This document shows positions 19,394 through 29,032 of a DNA stretch of 64,000 nucleotides, one piece after another. Source of the DNA: Blastococcus sp. Marseille-P5729 (GTDB lineage: Bacteria > Actinomycetota > Actinomycetes > Mycobacteriales > Antricoccaceae); assembly GCF_900292035.1 (NCBI RefSeq), contig NZ_OMPO01000002.1:1-64000 (forward strand), read 5' to 3'. Numbering within the stretch: the stretch's first letter is position 1; every line of letters begins with the position of its first letter. Below the pieces are notes generated by a model, which saw only the letters and a program-made list of their open reading frames with translations, ran no database searches and was not told where the DNA came from. Made by a program: the position numbers and the translations under genes.

Positions 19394-20746
19394 TCAGCGG
19401 TCGCGGAGGATCGCCCGGATCCTCGCCAGCCGCTCGCCGATCGCCTTCTCCACGCCGCGGCCGGTCGGGTGGTAGTAGTCGGTGCCGTCGACGGCGTCCG
19501 GCGCGTACTGCTGGCTGGCGATTCCCTCGTCGAGGGCGTGCGGGTACACGTACTGCTGCGCGTGCCCGAGCTTCTTGGCGCCCGCATAGTGGCCGTCCCG
19601 CAGGTGCGGGGGCACGGTGCCGAGCCGACCGGCCTTCACGTCGGCCATGGCCGCGTTGATCGCCTCGTAGGCGGCGTTCGACTTCGGGGCGCAGGCCAGG
19701 TGCACGACGGCCTGGGCGAGCGGGATCCGGCCCTCCGGCATGCCGATGAACGACACCGCGTGCATCGCGGCCACCGCCGTCTGCAGTGCCGACGGATCGG
19801 CCATGCCGATGTCCTCGCTCGCCGAGATCACCAGGCGGCGCGCGATGAACCGGGCGTCCTCGCCGGCGGTGATCATCCGGGCGAGGTAGTGCAGCGCCGC
19901 GTCGACGTCCGAGCCGCGGATCGACTTGATCAGGGCGCTGGCGACGTCGTAGTGCTGATCGCCGTCGCGGTCGTACTTGACTGCCGCCACGTCGACGGCC
20001 CGCGAGACCATCTCTTCATCGATCGTGCGAGCGCCTGCTCCGTCCGCGATGTCGGCAGCGGCCTCCAGCGAGGTGAGCGATCGCCGCGCATCGCCCGCGG
20101 CAGTGCGGACCAGGTGATCGAGCGCGTCCGGCGCGATCTCGTATCTCCCGGCCAGGCCGCGCTCGTCGGCGAGCGCCCGCCCCAGCACGGTCCGGACGTC
20201 GTCCTCCCCCAGCGGCTCGAGCGTGAGCAGCAGAGACCGCGACAGCAGCGGCGACACCAGCGCGAAGAACGGGTTCTCCGTGGTGGCCGCGATCAACGCG
20301 ACTGTGCGCTGCTCGACCGCTGCGAGCAGCGAGTCCTGCTGCGTCTTGCTGAATCGGTGCACCTCGTCGATGAACAGCACCGTCTGCTCGCCGCCGCGCT
20401 GACGGCGCTTCCTGGCCTCCTCGATCACCGCCCGCACGTCCTTCACGCCGGCGTTCAGCGCCGACAGTTGCACGAACCGGCGGTTGGTGGCGTGGCCGAT
20501 GACGTGGGCCAGCGTGGTCTTTCCGGTGCCGGGCGGTCCGTAGAGGATCACCGACATTGCGGTGTCACCCTCCACGATGCGGCGCAGGGCGGTTCCGGGG
20601 CCGATCAGCTTCTGCTGGCCCACGACCTCGTCGAGGGTTCGGGGACGCATCCGCACCGCGAGCGGGGCGCCCGGATCGGGCTCAGGCGGCCGATCGTCGT
20701 ACGGCGGGTCGTCGTCCACACCGGGGATATCGAACAGGCCAGCCAC
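19394..20746 (-). CDS. rarA: Replication-associated recombination protein RarA (MgsA-type AAA ATPase)
   Basis: This 450-residue protein has Walker A in [18 protein letters not shown], Walker B in [11 protein letters not shown], sensor 1 in AATTENP and the clamp-loader-like C-terminal tetramerisation region ([19 protein letters not shown]-type). RarA acts at stalled replication forks. The N-terminus [18 protein letters not shown] includes a putative SSB/clamp-contact region, and its length is normal. In related genomes rarA lies just upstream of the DUF948-alaS cluster; here the monooxygenase remnant and the phosphoesterase intervene. Confidence 0.95.
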   Translation of the reverse strand: MAGLFDIPGVDDDPPYDDRPPEPDPGAPLAVRMRPRTLDEVVGQQKLIGPGTALRRIVEGDTAMSVILYGPPGTGKTTLAHVIGHATNRRFVQLSALNAGVKDVRAVIEEARKRRQRGGEQTVLFIDEVHRFSKTQQDSLLAAVEQRTVALIAATTENPFFALVSPLLSRSLLLTLEPLGEDDVRTVLGRALADERGLAGRYEIAPDALDHLVRTAAGDARRSLTSLEAAADIADGAGARTIDEEMVSRAVDVAAVKYDRDGDQHYDVASALIKSIRGSDVDAALHYLARMITAGEDARFIARRLVISASEDIGMADPSALQTAVAAMHAVSFIGMPEGRIPLAQAVVHLACAPKSNAAYEAINAAMADVKAGRLGTVPPHLRDGHYAGAKKLGHAQQYVYPHALDEGIASQQYAPDAVDGTDYYHPTGRGVEKAIGERLARIRAILRDR

Positions 20747-20825
20747 CCGGTCGATGGTAGTCGTCGCCGGTCCAGCCGGCTCCTTCCGTGGACGGGGTCC
20801 TGGTCACCGAGTAGCCACCCTCACG

Positions 20826-20864
20826 ACGCAGCCGCCTCCCGATCGTGCCGGGAGGCGGCTGCGT
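20826..20864 (-). terminator. Hairpin terminator after the thiolase gene
   Basis: A perfect 16-bp inverted repeat (20826-20841 with 20849-20864) encloses a 7-nt loop, 22 bp past the thiolase stop. No U-tract follows on either strand, as is common in actinobacteria. It also lies upstream of rarA. Confidence 0.8.
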
Positions 20865-20886
20865 TCTGCGCGTGGTCCGAGGATCG

Positions 20887-22164
20887 CTAGGCGGCCTTCT
20901 CGGCGGCCTCGTCGAGACGCTCGATGATGATCGCCGGGGCCATGCCGCCGGCGGCGCACATGGTGATCAGGCCGTACCGGCCGCCGGTGCGCTCGAGCTC
21001 GTCGAGGGCGGTGCCGATCAGTATGGTGCCGGTGGCGCCGATCGGGTGACCTAGTGCGATCGCGCCGCCGTTGGGGTTGACCTTCTCGCGGTCGACGCCC
21101 ATGTCGCGGATGAACTTCTCGGTGACCACGGCGAAGGCCTCGTTGACCTCCCACACGTCGATGTCGTCCTTGGTCAGGCCGGCTTTCTCGAGCACCTTCT
21201 TCGCGGCAGGGACCGGCGCGTTGAGCATCAGGGTCGGGTCGTCGCCGATGTTGGCGGTCGCCACGATGCGGGCGCGCTTCTTCAGGCCGTGCTGCTCGGC
21301 GTACTCCTTGGAGGCCAGCAGGATTGCCGCGGCGCCGTCCACGACGCCCGAGGAGTTGCCGGCGTGGTGCACGTGCTCGATGTCGAGGTCCGGGTAGACG
21401 CGGTTGATCTGCTTGCGGAAGGTGTTGCCCTCCTCGTCGTACGGCAGGTCGGCCAGCTTCGTGAACGCCGGCTTCAGACCGGCGAGGCTCTCCGCGGTAG
21501 TCTCCGGGCGCGGGTACTCGTCCTTGGCCAGTGCCACCGAGCCGTCGTGGTTGTGCACGGGCACGACCGAGTTGTCGAAGCGCCCCTCGTCCATCGCGAT
21601 CTTGGCGCGACGCTGGCTCTCGAGGCCGAGGGCGTCGAGGTCCTCGCGGCTGATGCCCTCCTGCGAGGCGATCGCGTCACCGCACACGCCCTGGTGGGAC
21701 TGCGGATGCATCTCGTCGAGATGCTCATTGTGCGAGCCCATGAGCGCCGGGGGGAGCCCGGCCTCGCGCTCCTGCTGCGCCATCGTGGCGGTCAGGCTCA
21801 TCATCTCGGTGCCGCCGGCGATGACGAGGTCCTCCATGCCGCTCATGACCTGCGCCGCGCCGAGTGCCACGCTGGTGATGCCACCGCCGCAGAAGCGATC
21901 GAGGGTGGTTCCGCTGACGGTAATGTCGAAGCCGGCGTCCAGCGCAGCCATGCGGCCGAGGTCGCCGCCCTGCTTGCCCTTCTGGGTCGAGACCGACCAG
22001 ATGACGTCCTGGACGTCCTTCTCGTTGAGGTCGTTGCGCTCCTTGAGCGCCTTGAGCACGGTCGCAGCCAGGTGCTGCGGATGCAGATGGGCCAGCGAGC
22101 CCTTGCCAACCTTGCCGATGCCGCGCGGGGTGCGGACGGCGTCGATGATGTAGGCGTCAGCCAT
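20887..22164 (-). CDS. Acetyl-CoA C-acyltransferase (thiolase)
   Basis: This 425-residue thiolase has the nucleophile Cys in LDRFCGGGITSVALG, the His of GGAIALGHPIGATG and the second active-site Cys in LITMCAAGGMAPA. Length, and the Phe-Cys-Gly-Gly-Gly variant around the nucleophile, suggest the degradative FadA/FadI group rather than biosynthetic PhaA, but substrate range cannot be read directly. The monocistronic layout (own terminator, 62 bp to the next gene upstream) fits a stand-alone beta-oxidation thiolase. It might also supply acetoacetyl-CoA for the PHA synthase; that is speculative. Confidence 0.92.
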   Translation of the reverse strand: MADAYIIDAVRTPRGIGKVGKGSLAHLHPQHLAATVLKALKERNDLNEKDVQDVIWSVSTQKGKQGGDLGRMAALDAGFDITVSGTTLDRFCGGGITSVALGAAQVMSGMEDLVIAGGTEMMSLTATMAQQEREAGLPPALMGSHNEHLDEMHPQSHQGVCGDAIASQEGISREDLDALGLESQRRAKIAMDEGRFDNSVVPVHNHDGSVALAKDEYPRPETTAESLAGLKPAFTKLADLPYDEEGNTFRKQINRVYPDLDIEHVHHAGNSSGVVDGAAAILLASKEYAEQHGLKKRARIVATANIGDDPTLMLNAPVPAAKKVLEKAGLTKDDIDVWEVNEAFAVVTEKFIRDMGVDREKVNPNGGAIALGHPIGATGTILIGTALDELERTGGRYGLITMCAAGGMAPAIIIERLDEAAEKAA

Positions 22165-22226
22165 GTCGGTCTCCCGGAGTTGATAACTGAATCGGGTTCA
22201 GGGTACTTCGCACAGGCAACTAATTG

Positions 22227-23078
22227 CTAGTGACCTGGACGACTCAATACTGCCCCAGCGCGACGCAGCCGTGGCTCGATCTTGCGCAGCAGCCGGTCCG
22301 AGTCCGGCGTGTCGGTCCGGGTGGCCAGGTGATCGACCCGCTCGAGAGACTGCGCAGCGCCCCACACGATTGCGCGACGGGCCTTCTCGGGATCGTCGGT
22401 GAGCTGCCCGATGAGATCGGCCCCGTGCCAGATCGACAGGTGCGCGAGGTTGATCGCCGGGTCCCAGGCCGCCGCGCGGTCCCAATCGAGGACGCCGGCG
22501 AGCTCGCCGTCTACCCACCGCATGTTGTCCCCCGCCAGGTCGCCGTGCACCAGCCCGGGCGGCTGGTCGGCGTACGAGCCCACCGCGGCGAGGACGTCGA
22601 CCGCGATCGACCTGAGATGCGCCGGAAGCACAGCGAGCGTTCGTTCCCGGCGGTGCTCGGTCCACGGCCCCACGTAGTCGAACGGCTCCGCGAGCATCGA
22701 CCGCACCGGGTCCGTGTCGACCGCCTCGAGCTGGCGCAGCAGCGCACGCAGCCGGCCCGGATCCCCGCTGCCGAAGGGATGGGTCGATCCGGGAACGAAC
22801 CGTTGGACTACCGCGGTCATCGGCCCGCGCTGCTCGACCTTCGACAGTGGAACGGGCAGCTCGAACGGCAGCCGCGCCGCGAGCGCCTCCACGACCGCCA
22901 CGCGCCGTGGCAGGTCTCGGGCGGCCCGGTCGCTCCGCGCAATGCGCAGCACGGCCACCGGAGCGGCTACGAGTACCAGGTGCTCGCTGCCGCCCTCGTC
23001 CACATGGCCGTCCGCCCAGCCGGCTCCCGGGTACAGCGAGCGCGCGAGGTCGATCTCCCGGTGAGTAGGCGGCCTCAT
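22227..23078 (-). CDS. APH-family small-molecule kinase (phosphotransferase)
   Basis: This 283-residue protein has the protein-kinase-like fold of aminoglycoside phosphotransferases. The catalytic loop is LVHGDLAGDNMRW (HGDxxxxN) and the metal-binding motif is GVLDWDRAAAWDPAINL. The substrate is unknown; many chromosomal members are not resistance enzymes and act on choline, homoserine, fructosamine or macrolides. It stands alone between the thiolase and an aminotransferase gene. There is no sign of recent transfer. Confidence 0.85.
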   Translation of the reverse strand: MRPPTHREIDLARSLYPGAGWADGHVDEGGSEHLVLVAAPVAVLRIARSDRAARDLPRRVAVVEALAARLPFELPVPLSKVEQRGPMTAVVQRFVPGSTHPFGSGDPGRLRALLRQLEAVDTDPVRSMLAEPFDYVGPWTEHRRERTLAVLPAHLRSIAVDVLAAVGSYADQPPGLVHGDLAGDNMRWVDGELAGVLDWDRAAAWDPAINLAHLSIWHGADLIGQLTDDPEKARRAIVWGAAQSLERVDHLATRTDTPDSDRLLRKIEPRLRRAGAVLSRPGH

Positions 23079-23088
23079 CGACGCCCGC

Positions 23089-23214
23089 TCATCCCAGGTT
23101 CCACAGCCAGCGGTAGCAGTCGAACCGGACCGGCAGCGTGTCGTGCCACCGCCTCAGACCGCGCGCGACCGCCGATGCCGTGCACGCTGGATCCAAGAGG
23201 TTGCGGGGATGCAC
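23089..23214 (-). CDS. Possible small ORF or gene remnant
   Basis: Between the aminotransferase stop and the phosphotransferase start, the minus strand holds an open frame ending in RFDCYRWLWNLG. About 80% of third positions are G or C, as in real genes here. The GTG at 23214 gives 41 residues. I recognise no family and see no good ribosome binding site. It could be the tail of a lost gene. Confidence 0.25.
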   Translation of the reverse strand: MHPRNLLDPACTASAVARGLRRWHDTLPVRFDCYRWLWNLG

Positions 23215-23243
23215 GGCCGACTCGGCGGGAATGGAATGCTCAC

Positions 23244-24353
23244 CTACTTGGTCGCGGCGATCGCGTCCTTGAGCGCACCCAGCAGCAGGGTGACGCTGGC
23301 CGGGGTGGCATTCGGACCCATGAGGCCGATCCGCCACACGGTCGCGGCGAACTCCTTCACGCCGGCGCCGATCTCGATGCTGTACCGCTCCAGCAGGTAG
23401 GAGCGGACCTGGGCCGAGTCGACGCCGTCCGGCACCTTGACGGTAGTCAGCTCGGGCAGCCGCGCACCCTCCTCGGCGAACAGCTCGAGGCCCATGTCCT
23501 GGAGGCCGGCCTGCAGCAGGTCGCCGGCTTCCTGGTGTCGCGCCCACACCGCGTCGAGGCCCTCGGCGAGGATCCGGCCCAGCCCGGCGTGCAGGCTGGC
23601 GACCATGGCGACCGGCGCGGTGTGATGGTAGGTGCGGGCGCCCTTCGCCCCTCCGACGTACCCGCCGAGCATGCCCAGGTCGAGATACCAGGAATGCGGC
23701 TTCTCGATGCGCCGCTCGTAGGCCCGCTCGGAGATGGTGAACGGCGCGAGGCCTGGCGCTACGCCGAGGCATTTCTGCGTGCCGGCGTACCCGACATCGA
23801 CGCCCCAGTCGTCGGCGCGCAGCTCGATGCCCCCGATCGAGGTGACGGCGTCGGTGATCAGCAGCGCGTCGCCCTTGCCGGCACCGAGTGAGGCGATGTC
23901 GCTGCGGACGCCGGTGGACGTCTCGGCGTGCACCGCGGCGATCACCTTCGGCGAGGGGTGCGCCGACAGCACCCGGTCGGCGTCCACCGGGGTGCCCCAC
24001 TCGTGATCGACGCGCACGACCTCGGCGCCGCAGCGGGCCGCGACGTCGCACATCCGCTCGCCGAACAGCCCGTTGACGGCGATCACCGCGACGTCCCCCT
24101 CCCCCACGGTGTTGACGAACGCGGCCTCCATGCCGGCCGATCCGGTCGCCGACAGCGGGAGGGTGCGGGGGTTCTCGGTACTCCAGACCGTGCGCAGCCG
24201 GTCACAGGTCTCGTCGATGATCTCGATGAACCGTGGGTCGAGATGGCCGAGCAGCGGCAGGCCCAGGGCAGCCGTCGCCTCCGGGTAGGCGTTGGTGGGG
24301 CCGGGTCCGAACAGCTTGCGCTCGAGGACGATGTCAGATGCAGAGGTCGTCAT
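23244..24353 (-). CDS. Alanine/serine-glyoxylate aminotransferase family PLP enzyme
   Basis: This 369-residue class V aminotransferase begins with the family signature FGPGPTNAYPEA. It has SATGSAGMEAAFVN (phosphate/PLP contact), LLITDAVTSIGGIEL (PLP-pyridine Asp) and the Schiff-base Lys in YAGTQKCLGVAPGL. Such enzymes transaminate glyoxylate with alanine or serine. The ATG at 24353 is followed by a normal N-terminus. Solitary gene. The exact donor amino acid is not decidable from sequence. Confidence 0.92.
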   Translation of the reverse strand: MTTSASDIVLERKLFGPGPTNAYPEATAALGLPLLGHLDPRFIEIIDETCDRLRTVWSTENPRTLPLSATGSAGMEAAFVNTVGEGDVAVIAVNGLFGERMCDVAARCGAEVVRVDHEWGTPVDADRVLSAHPSPKVIAAVHAETSTGVRSDIASLGAGKGDALLITDAVTSIGGIELRADDWGVDVGYAGTQKCLGVAPGLAPFTISERAYERRIEKPHSWYLDLGMLGGYVGGAKGARTYHHTAPVAMVASLHAGLGRILAEGLDAVWARHQEAGDLLQAGLQDMGLELFAEEGARLPELTTVKVPDGVDSAQVRSYLLERYSIEIGAGVKEFAATVWRIGLMGPNATPASVTLLLGALKDAIAATK

Positions 24354-24480
24354 GGGCTCTAACCTAGCGGTCTGCTCGGTGTTAAGCCCGGGCGCGGTGT
24401 CCGGTGATCCTGCCGCCGGCGACCGGGCGACTGGCTAGGCTCCGAAGGAACAACGCCGCATCACTTTGGAAGGTGTCACC

Positions 24481-25098
24481 GTGAGCGATATCGATCAGCT
24501 GATCTCCCAGATCCCCCTGTCGCAGGTTGCGCGACAGCTCGGTGTGGACGAGCCCACCGCCCAGGAGGCCGTGAACGCGGCGATCCCGGCATTGCTCGGC
24601 GGGCTCGGCGCCAATGCCCAGGACCCGGCCGGCGAGGCCTCCCTCATGGAGGCGCTCGGCCAGCATCGGCGCGCAGACGACGGTTCTCCGTACGATGTCG
24701 ACGCCCAAGACACCGCTGACGGTCAGAAGATCGTCCATCACATCTTCGGCTCGAACACCGATCAGGTGGTCAACCAGCTCGCCGGCGCGCGCGGTGCACT
24801 CGGTTCGGGCATGCTCGCCAAGCTGTTGCCGCTGCTGGCACCGATCGTGCTGCAGTGGCTGGCGAACAAGTGGGGTCAGCGCTCCGACGGCGGCGTCTCG
24901 CGCACCCCGTCCGGGGGTACCGGCCAGGCGCCCGCCGGCTTCCCGACCAACCCGGATGCGCAGCGTCCGGCACCGCAGCGCGAACCGCAGCAGCAGGGAG
25001 GCGGCCTCGGCGACTTGCTCGGTGGCCTGCTCGGCGGCGGCTCGGGCGGCGGGCTCGGCGACTTGCTCGGCGGCCTGCTCGGCGGCGGCAGGAGGTAG
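24481..25098 (+). CDS. DUF937-domain protein with glycine/leucine repeat tail
   Basis: GTG at 24481 was chosen (VSDIDQLISQIPLSQVARQL) because GGAAGGTG lies just upstream; a TTG 15 bp earlier is possible. The 205-residue protein has a DUF937 core (PTAQEAVNAAIPALLGGLGANA, HHIFGSNTDQVVNQLAG, KLLPLLAPIVLQWLANKWG). Then comes a proline/glutamine-rich linker and a tail with two near-identical GGLGDLLGGLLGGG units. DUF937 has similarity to YidB-type proteins; function is unknown. It converges on aspS with a 16-bp gap. Confidence 0.85.
   Translation: MSDIDQLISQIPLSQVARQLGVDEPTAQEAVNAAIPALLGGLGANAQDPAGEASLMEALGQHRRADDGSPYDVDAQDTADGQKIVHHIFGSNTDQVVNQLAGARGALGSGMLAKLLPLLAPIVLQWLANKWGQRSDGGVSRTPSGGTGQAPAGFPTNPDAQRPAPQREPQQQGGGLGDLLGGLLGGGSGGGLGDLLGGLLGGGRR
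25006..25089 (+). repeat. Two-copy 36-bp coding repeat in the DUF937 gene
   Basis: Copies at 25006-25041 and 25054-25089 differ at one base and encode LGDLLGGLLGGG. Internally the sequence is itself built of CTCGGCGGC-like units. It probably expands by slippage. Confidence 0.85.
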
Positions 25099-25114
25099 CA
25101 CGCACTGCCTGCTG

Positions 25115-26899
25115 CTAGGTGGCCGGCGCTTCCTTCGCCTTCGGCTTGGCGTCGACGCCGGCCTCCTTGCGCTGCTGGGCGGTGATCGGGGCCGGGGCGG
25201 AGGTCAGCGGGTCGTAGCCGTTCCCGGTCTTCGGGAAGGCGATGACGTCGCGAATTGACTCGCTGCCCTGCAGCAGAGCCACGATGCGGTCCCAGCCAAA
25301 GGCGATGCCACCGTGCGGCGGGGCGCCGTACTGGAAGGCATCGAGCAGGAAGCCGAACTTCTCGCGCGCCTCCTCCTGCGACAGGCCCATGATCTGAAAG
25401 ACCCGCTCCTGCACGTCCTGGCGGTGGATACGGATCGACCCGCCGCCGATCTCGTTGCCGTTGCAGACGATGTCATAGGCGTTCGACAGTGCGCTGCCGG
25501 GATCGACGTCGAAGGTGTCGACGTACTCGGGCTTAGGAGCGGTGAAGGCGTGGTGGACGGCGGTCCACTGCCCGCCGCCGACGGCGACATCGTCGGTCTC
25601 GGATGCGAGCTCGAACATGGGCGCGTCGACCACCCACAGGAACGACCATGCGCTCTGGTCGATCAGGCCGCAGCGGCGGGCCACCTCGACGCGGACGGCG
25701 CCCAGCAGCTCACGCATCTGGCGAACCGGTCCGGCGGCGAAGAACACGCAGTCCCCCGGCTTGGCACCCACGTGCGCGGCCAACCCGGCACGCTCGTCGT
25801 CCGAGAGGTTCTTGGCGACCGGACCGGACAGCTCGCCGTCGTCGCCGACGAGGACGTAGGCCAGGCCCTTCGCGCCGCGCTGCTTGGCCCATTCCTGCCA
25901 GGCATCGAGCGTGCGGCGCGGCTGGGAGGCTCCCCCGGGCATGACGACCGCGCCGACGTACGGCGCCTGGAACACGCGGAAGGGCGTGTGCGTGAAGTAG
26001 TCGGTGCACTCGACGAGCTCGAGGTCGGTGCGCAGGTCGGGCTTGTCCGAGCCGTAGCGGCGCATCGCCTCGTCGTAGGTCATCCGCGGAATCGGGGTGG
26101 GGATGTCGTAGCCGATGAGCGCCCACAGGGAGACGAGGATCGCCTCGGCGAGCTCGATGACGTCCTCCTGGTCGACGAAGGACATCTCGACATCAAGCTG
26201 GGTGAACTCCGGCTGCCGGTCGGCGCGGAAGTCCTCGTCGCGGTAGCAGCGCGCGATCTGGTAATAGCGCTCCATGCCCGCGACCATCAGCAGCTGCTTG
26301 AACAGCTGCGGGCTCTGCGGCAGTGCGTACCAGGCGCCGGGCGAGAGCCGCGCGGGCACGAGGAAGTCGCGGGCGCCCTCCGGCGTGGAGCGAGTCAAAG
26401 TCGGCGTCTCGATCTCGACGAAGTCCCGCTCCTCCAGCACCCGCCGAGCCGCGGCGTTGACCTTGCTGCGCAGGCGCAGCGCACCCCCGCCGCGCTCACG
26501 GCGCAGGTCGAGATAGCGATAGCGCAGCCGCGTCTCCTCGCCGACCTCGCCGGTTCCCTGCGCGTCGATCTGGAACGGCAGGGCAGCCGACTCGCTGAGC
26601 ACGTCGAGGGAGTCGGCGTACACCTCGATCTCGCCAGAAGGCAGGTTCGGGTTCTCGTTGCCTTCCGGGCGGATCTCGACCGTGCCGGTGACGGCGATGC
26701 AGAACTCCGAACGCAGCCGGTGCGCCTTCTGGGCCATCTCTCCCTCACGGAACACGACCTGCGCCACGCCGCTGGAGTCCCGCAGATCGACGAAGATGAC
26801 GCCGCCGTGGTCGCGCCGGCGGGCGACCCATCCGGCGAGGGTGACGGTCTCCCCGGCGTTCTTGGCGCTGAGGCTCGATGCCAGGTGGGTACGGATCAC
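25115..26899 (-). CDS. aspS: Aspartyl-tRNA synthetase (bacterial long type)
   Basis: This 594-residue class IIb synthetase has an N-terminal OB anticodon domain ([23 protein letters not shown]), motif 2 ([21 protein letters not shown]), a GAD insertion domain and motif 3 ([15 protein letters not shown]). It is the bacterial type; whether it also charges tRNA-Asn depends on gatCAB, which is not in the window. Its start overlaps the hisS stop (26896-26899), forming the hisS-aspS operon. Confidence 0.98.
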   Translation of the reverse strand: MIRTHLASSLSAKNAGETVTLAGWVARRRDHGGVIFVDLRDSSGVAQVVFREGEMAQKAHRLRSEFCIAVTGTVEIRPEGNENPNLPSGEIEVYADSLDVLSESAALPFQIDAQGTGEVGEETRLRYRYLDLRRERGGGALRLRSKVNAAARRVLEERDFVEIETPTLTRSTPEGARDFLVPARLSPGAWYALPQSPQLFKQLLMVAGMERYYQIARCYRDEDFRADRQPEFTQLDVEMSFVDQEDVIELAEAILVSLWALIGYDIPTPIPRMTYDEAMRRYGSDKPDLRTDLELVECTDYFTHTPFRVFQAPYVGAVVMPGGASQPRRTLDAWQEWAKQRGAKGLAYVLVGDDGELSGPVAKNLSDDERAGLAAHVGAKPGDCVFFAAGPVRQMRELLGAVRVEVARRCGLIDQSAWSFLWVVDAPMFELASETDDVAVGGGQWTAVHHAFTAPKPEYVDTFDVDPGSALSNAYDIVCNGNEIGGGSIRIHRQDVQERVFQIMGLSQEEAREKFGFLLDAFQYGAPPHGGIAFGWDRIVALLQGSESIRDVIAFPKTGNGYDPLTSAPAPITAQQRKEAGVDAKPKAKEAPAT

Positions 26900-28224
26900 T
26901 GACTGCTCTCCTTGCGAATGAGGCGAGGCGTGCGATCGTCCTCGCTCGGTGTCCAGGTCTGCGGGTCGGCGTCGACCTGCTCGCCGCTGCGGATGTCCTT
27001 GATCTGGTGGGTCCCGTCACTGCCGGTGAACCAGACGAACGGGATGCCGCGGCGGTCGGCGTACTTGATCTGCTTGCCGAAGCGTGCCGCGGACGGCGAG
27101 ACCTCGGTGGCGATCCCCCGGGTGCGCAGGGCACGCGCGATCTCGTTGCTCTCGGCGCGCTGCGCGTCGTCGGTGACCGCGACCAGGACGCAGGTCGGCA
27201 CGCCGCGGGACGCGGTGACGATGTCGTCGCGAACCAGCACAGCCATGATGCGCGATACGCCGACGGACAAGCCGACACCCGGGTAGGTGGCCTTGCCGTC
27301 ACTGGCGAGCTTCTCGTAGCGCCCACCGGAGCAGACCGAGCCGAGCTCCTCGAAGCCCACCAGATTGGTCTCGAAAACGGTGCCGGTGTAGTAGTCCAGG
27401 CCGCGGGCGATCGACAGGTCCGCCACGACCTCGCCGCCCGCGGACGGCGCGACGGCATCCATCAGCTCGGCGAGCTCACGCACCCCTTCATCCAGCAGCT
27501 CGTGATGGACGCCGAGCGCGGCAGCCTGGGCGGCAAAGCCCGAGTCCGAGGTGCGGATGCCCGCGAGCGCCAGGATCTTCTCGGCCTGCTCGTCGGTGAC
27601 GGCCTCGGGCAGGATGCCGCGGACCTTCTCCGGGCCGATCTTGTCGAGCTTGTCGACCGCGCGCAGGACCGCGGCGGGGTCGTCGATGCCGAGCCCGCGG
27701 TAGAAGCCCTCGGGGATCTTGCGGGTGCTGACCCGCACGGTCGCCCGTCCGAAGTCCAGGCGAGTGAAGATGTCGACGATCAGCGAGACGATCTCGGCGT
27801 CGAAGTGGCCGGCCAGCTCACCTCGGTCAACGATGTCGGCGTCCGCCTGGATGAACTCCCGGAACCGTCCGAACTGGGGCCGCTCACCACGCCAGGCCTT
27901 CTGCATCTGGTAGCGCTTGAATGGGAACTCGAGCTTGCCGGCGTTCTCCAGCACGTACCGCGAGAACGGCACCGTCATGTCGTAGTGCAGCGCCATCGCA
28001 TCCTTCTCGGACGAGTCGGCGTGGATCCGGCGTACGCCGTAGACCTCCTTGTCGATCTCCCCCTTGCGCAGCAGGAAGTCGACGGGCTCGACGGCGCGGG
28101 TCTCGATGCCGGAGAAGCCGTGCAGCTCGAAGGTCTCGCGGAGGACGTCGAGGAAGCGCTGCTCGATGAGGCGCTCGCGCGGCAGCCACTCGGGAAACCC
28201 GGTGAGCCGGGTGATGCGGGACAT
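26896..28224 (-). CDS. hisS: Histidyl-tRNA synthetase
   Basis: This 442-residue class II enzyme has motif 2 ([21 protein letters not shown]), the histidine-A motif ([13 protein letters not shown]) and the C-terminal anticodon domain ([20 protein letters not shown]... to [17 protein letters not shown]). It lies 9 bp downstream of an MBL hydrolase gene and overlaps aspS; this MBL-hisS-aspS order is conserved in actinobacteria. Confidence 0.97.
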   Translation of the reverse strand: MSRITRLTGFPEWLPRERLIEQRFLDVLRETFELHGFSGIETRAVEPVDFLLRKGEIDKEVYGVRRIHADSSEKDAMALHYDMTVPFSRYVLENAGKLEFPFKRYQMQKAWRGERPQFGRFREFIQADADIVDRGELAGHFDAEIVSLIVDIFTRLDFGRATVRVSTRKIPEGFYRGLGIDDPAAVLRAVDKLDKIGPEKVRGILPEAVTDEQAEKILALAGIRTSDSGFAAQAAALGVHHELLDEGVRELAELMDAVAPSAGGEVVADLSIARGLDYYTGTVFETNLVGFEELGSVCSGGRYEKLASDGKATYPGVGLSVGVSRIMAVLVRDDIVTASRGVPTCVLVAVTDDAQRAESNEIARALRTRGIATEVSPSAARFGKQIKYADRRGIPFVWFTGSDGTHQIKDIRSGEQVDADPQTWTPSEDDRTPRLIRKESSQ

Positions 28225-28233
28225 GTGGGCCTT

Positions 28234-28914
28234 TCAGGAGCGCTTGCTGCGCTGGTATTCCAAGATGAAGGGGTTGCTGCGCCGCTCGGCGCCGATCGTG
28301 GTCTGGCCACCGTGGCCGGGCAGCACGACGGTGCCATCGTCATAGCTCAGGCACACCTCGTCGATGGAGCGCATGATCGCCTCGTACGAGCCGCCGGGCA
28401 AATCGGTGCGCCCGATCCCCTGCTGGAACAGGGTGTCGCCGGAGAGCATCACCGGCGCCCCGGGGTGCTCGAAGGTGAAGATCACCGACCCCTGGGTGTG
28501 GCCGGGCGTGTGCCGCGCGGTGAGCTCGACGCCCACGATGCTGATCTGCTCGCCGTCCTGGAGCACCTTGACCTCATCGAAGGCCGGGACCTTGGAGGGG
28601 TCGCCACCGACCAGCTGCACGATTCCGCTGCTGTGCCAGCCGAGCGGGTCGCGCACCATGTCGACGTCGTCGCCGTGCAGGTATGCCGGGATGTCGTAGC
28701 CGTCCACCAGCGGCGTCACCGACCACGTGTGGTCGAGGTGGCCGTGGGTGAGCGCGATCGCGACCGGCTTGAGCTTGTGCTGCTCGATCACCTGCGTCAG
28801 GGTGGGCATCGCGTCCATGCCGGGGTCGACGACGATGCACTCGGCGCCCGGTTCGCTGGCCAAGACGTAGCAGTTGGTCGCGAACACGCCGGCGGGGAAT
28901 CCAGTCACTAGCAC
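28234..28914 (-). CDS. MBL-fold metallo-hydrolase (glyoxalase II-like)
   Basis: This 226-residue protein has the metallo-beta-lactamase motif THGHLDHTW, an upstream VVDPGMDA strand, downstream HTPGHTQGSVIF and GDTLF, and the final LPGHGGQTTI. All metal ligands of the two-zinc site are present. Proteins in this position next to hisS are annotated as hydroxyacylglutathione-hydrolase-like; the natural substrate in actinobacteria (which lack glutathione) is uncertain. It is divergent from the peptidyl-prolyl isomerase gene across 118 bp. Confidence 0.92.
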   Translation of the reverse strand: MLVTGFPAGVFATNCYVLASEPGAECIVVDPGMDAMPTLTQVIEQHKLKPVAIALTHGHLDHTWSVTPLVDGYDIPAYLHGDDVDMVRDPLGWHSSGIVQLVGGDPSKVPAFDEVKVLQDGEQISIVGVELTARHTPGHTQGSVIFTFEHPGAPVMLSGDTLFQQGIGRTDLPGGSYEAIMRSIDEVCLSYDDGTVVLPGHGGQTTIGAERRSNPFILEYQRSKRS

Positions 28915-29032
28915 CCAACCACCCTACTCGGTCGGCAGGGGTGACGACGGCCTCGCCCGCGCGTCCGGGGCCGGAGCGGCGCCCGCGGGGTCGTAGGATG
29001 GGTTGGTCTGTGCCTACCCAGGAGATCACCGA

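Noticed and set aside
26878-28911. 677-codon plus-strand open frame
   Set aside because: Antisense to hisS and the MBL hydrolase gene, both unmistakable; no motif in the plus-strand translation.
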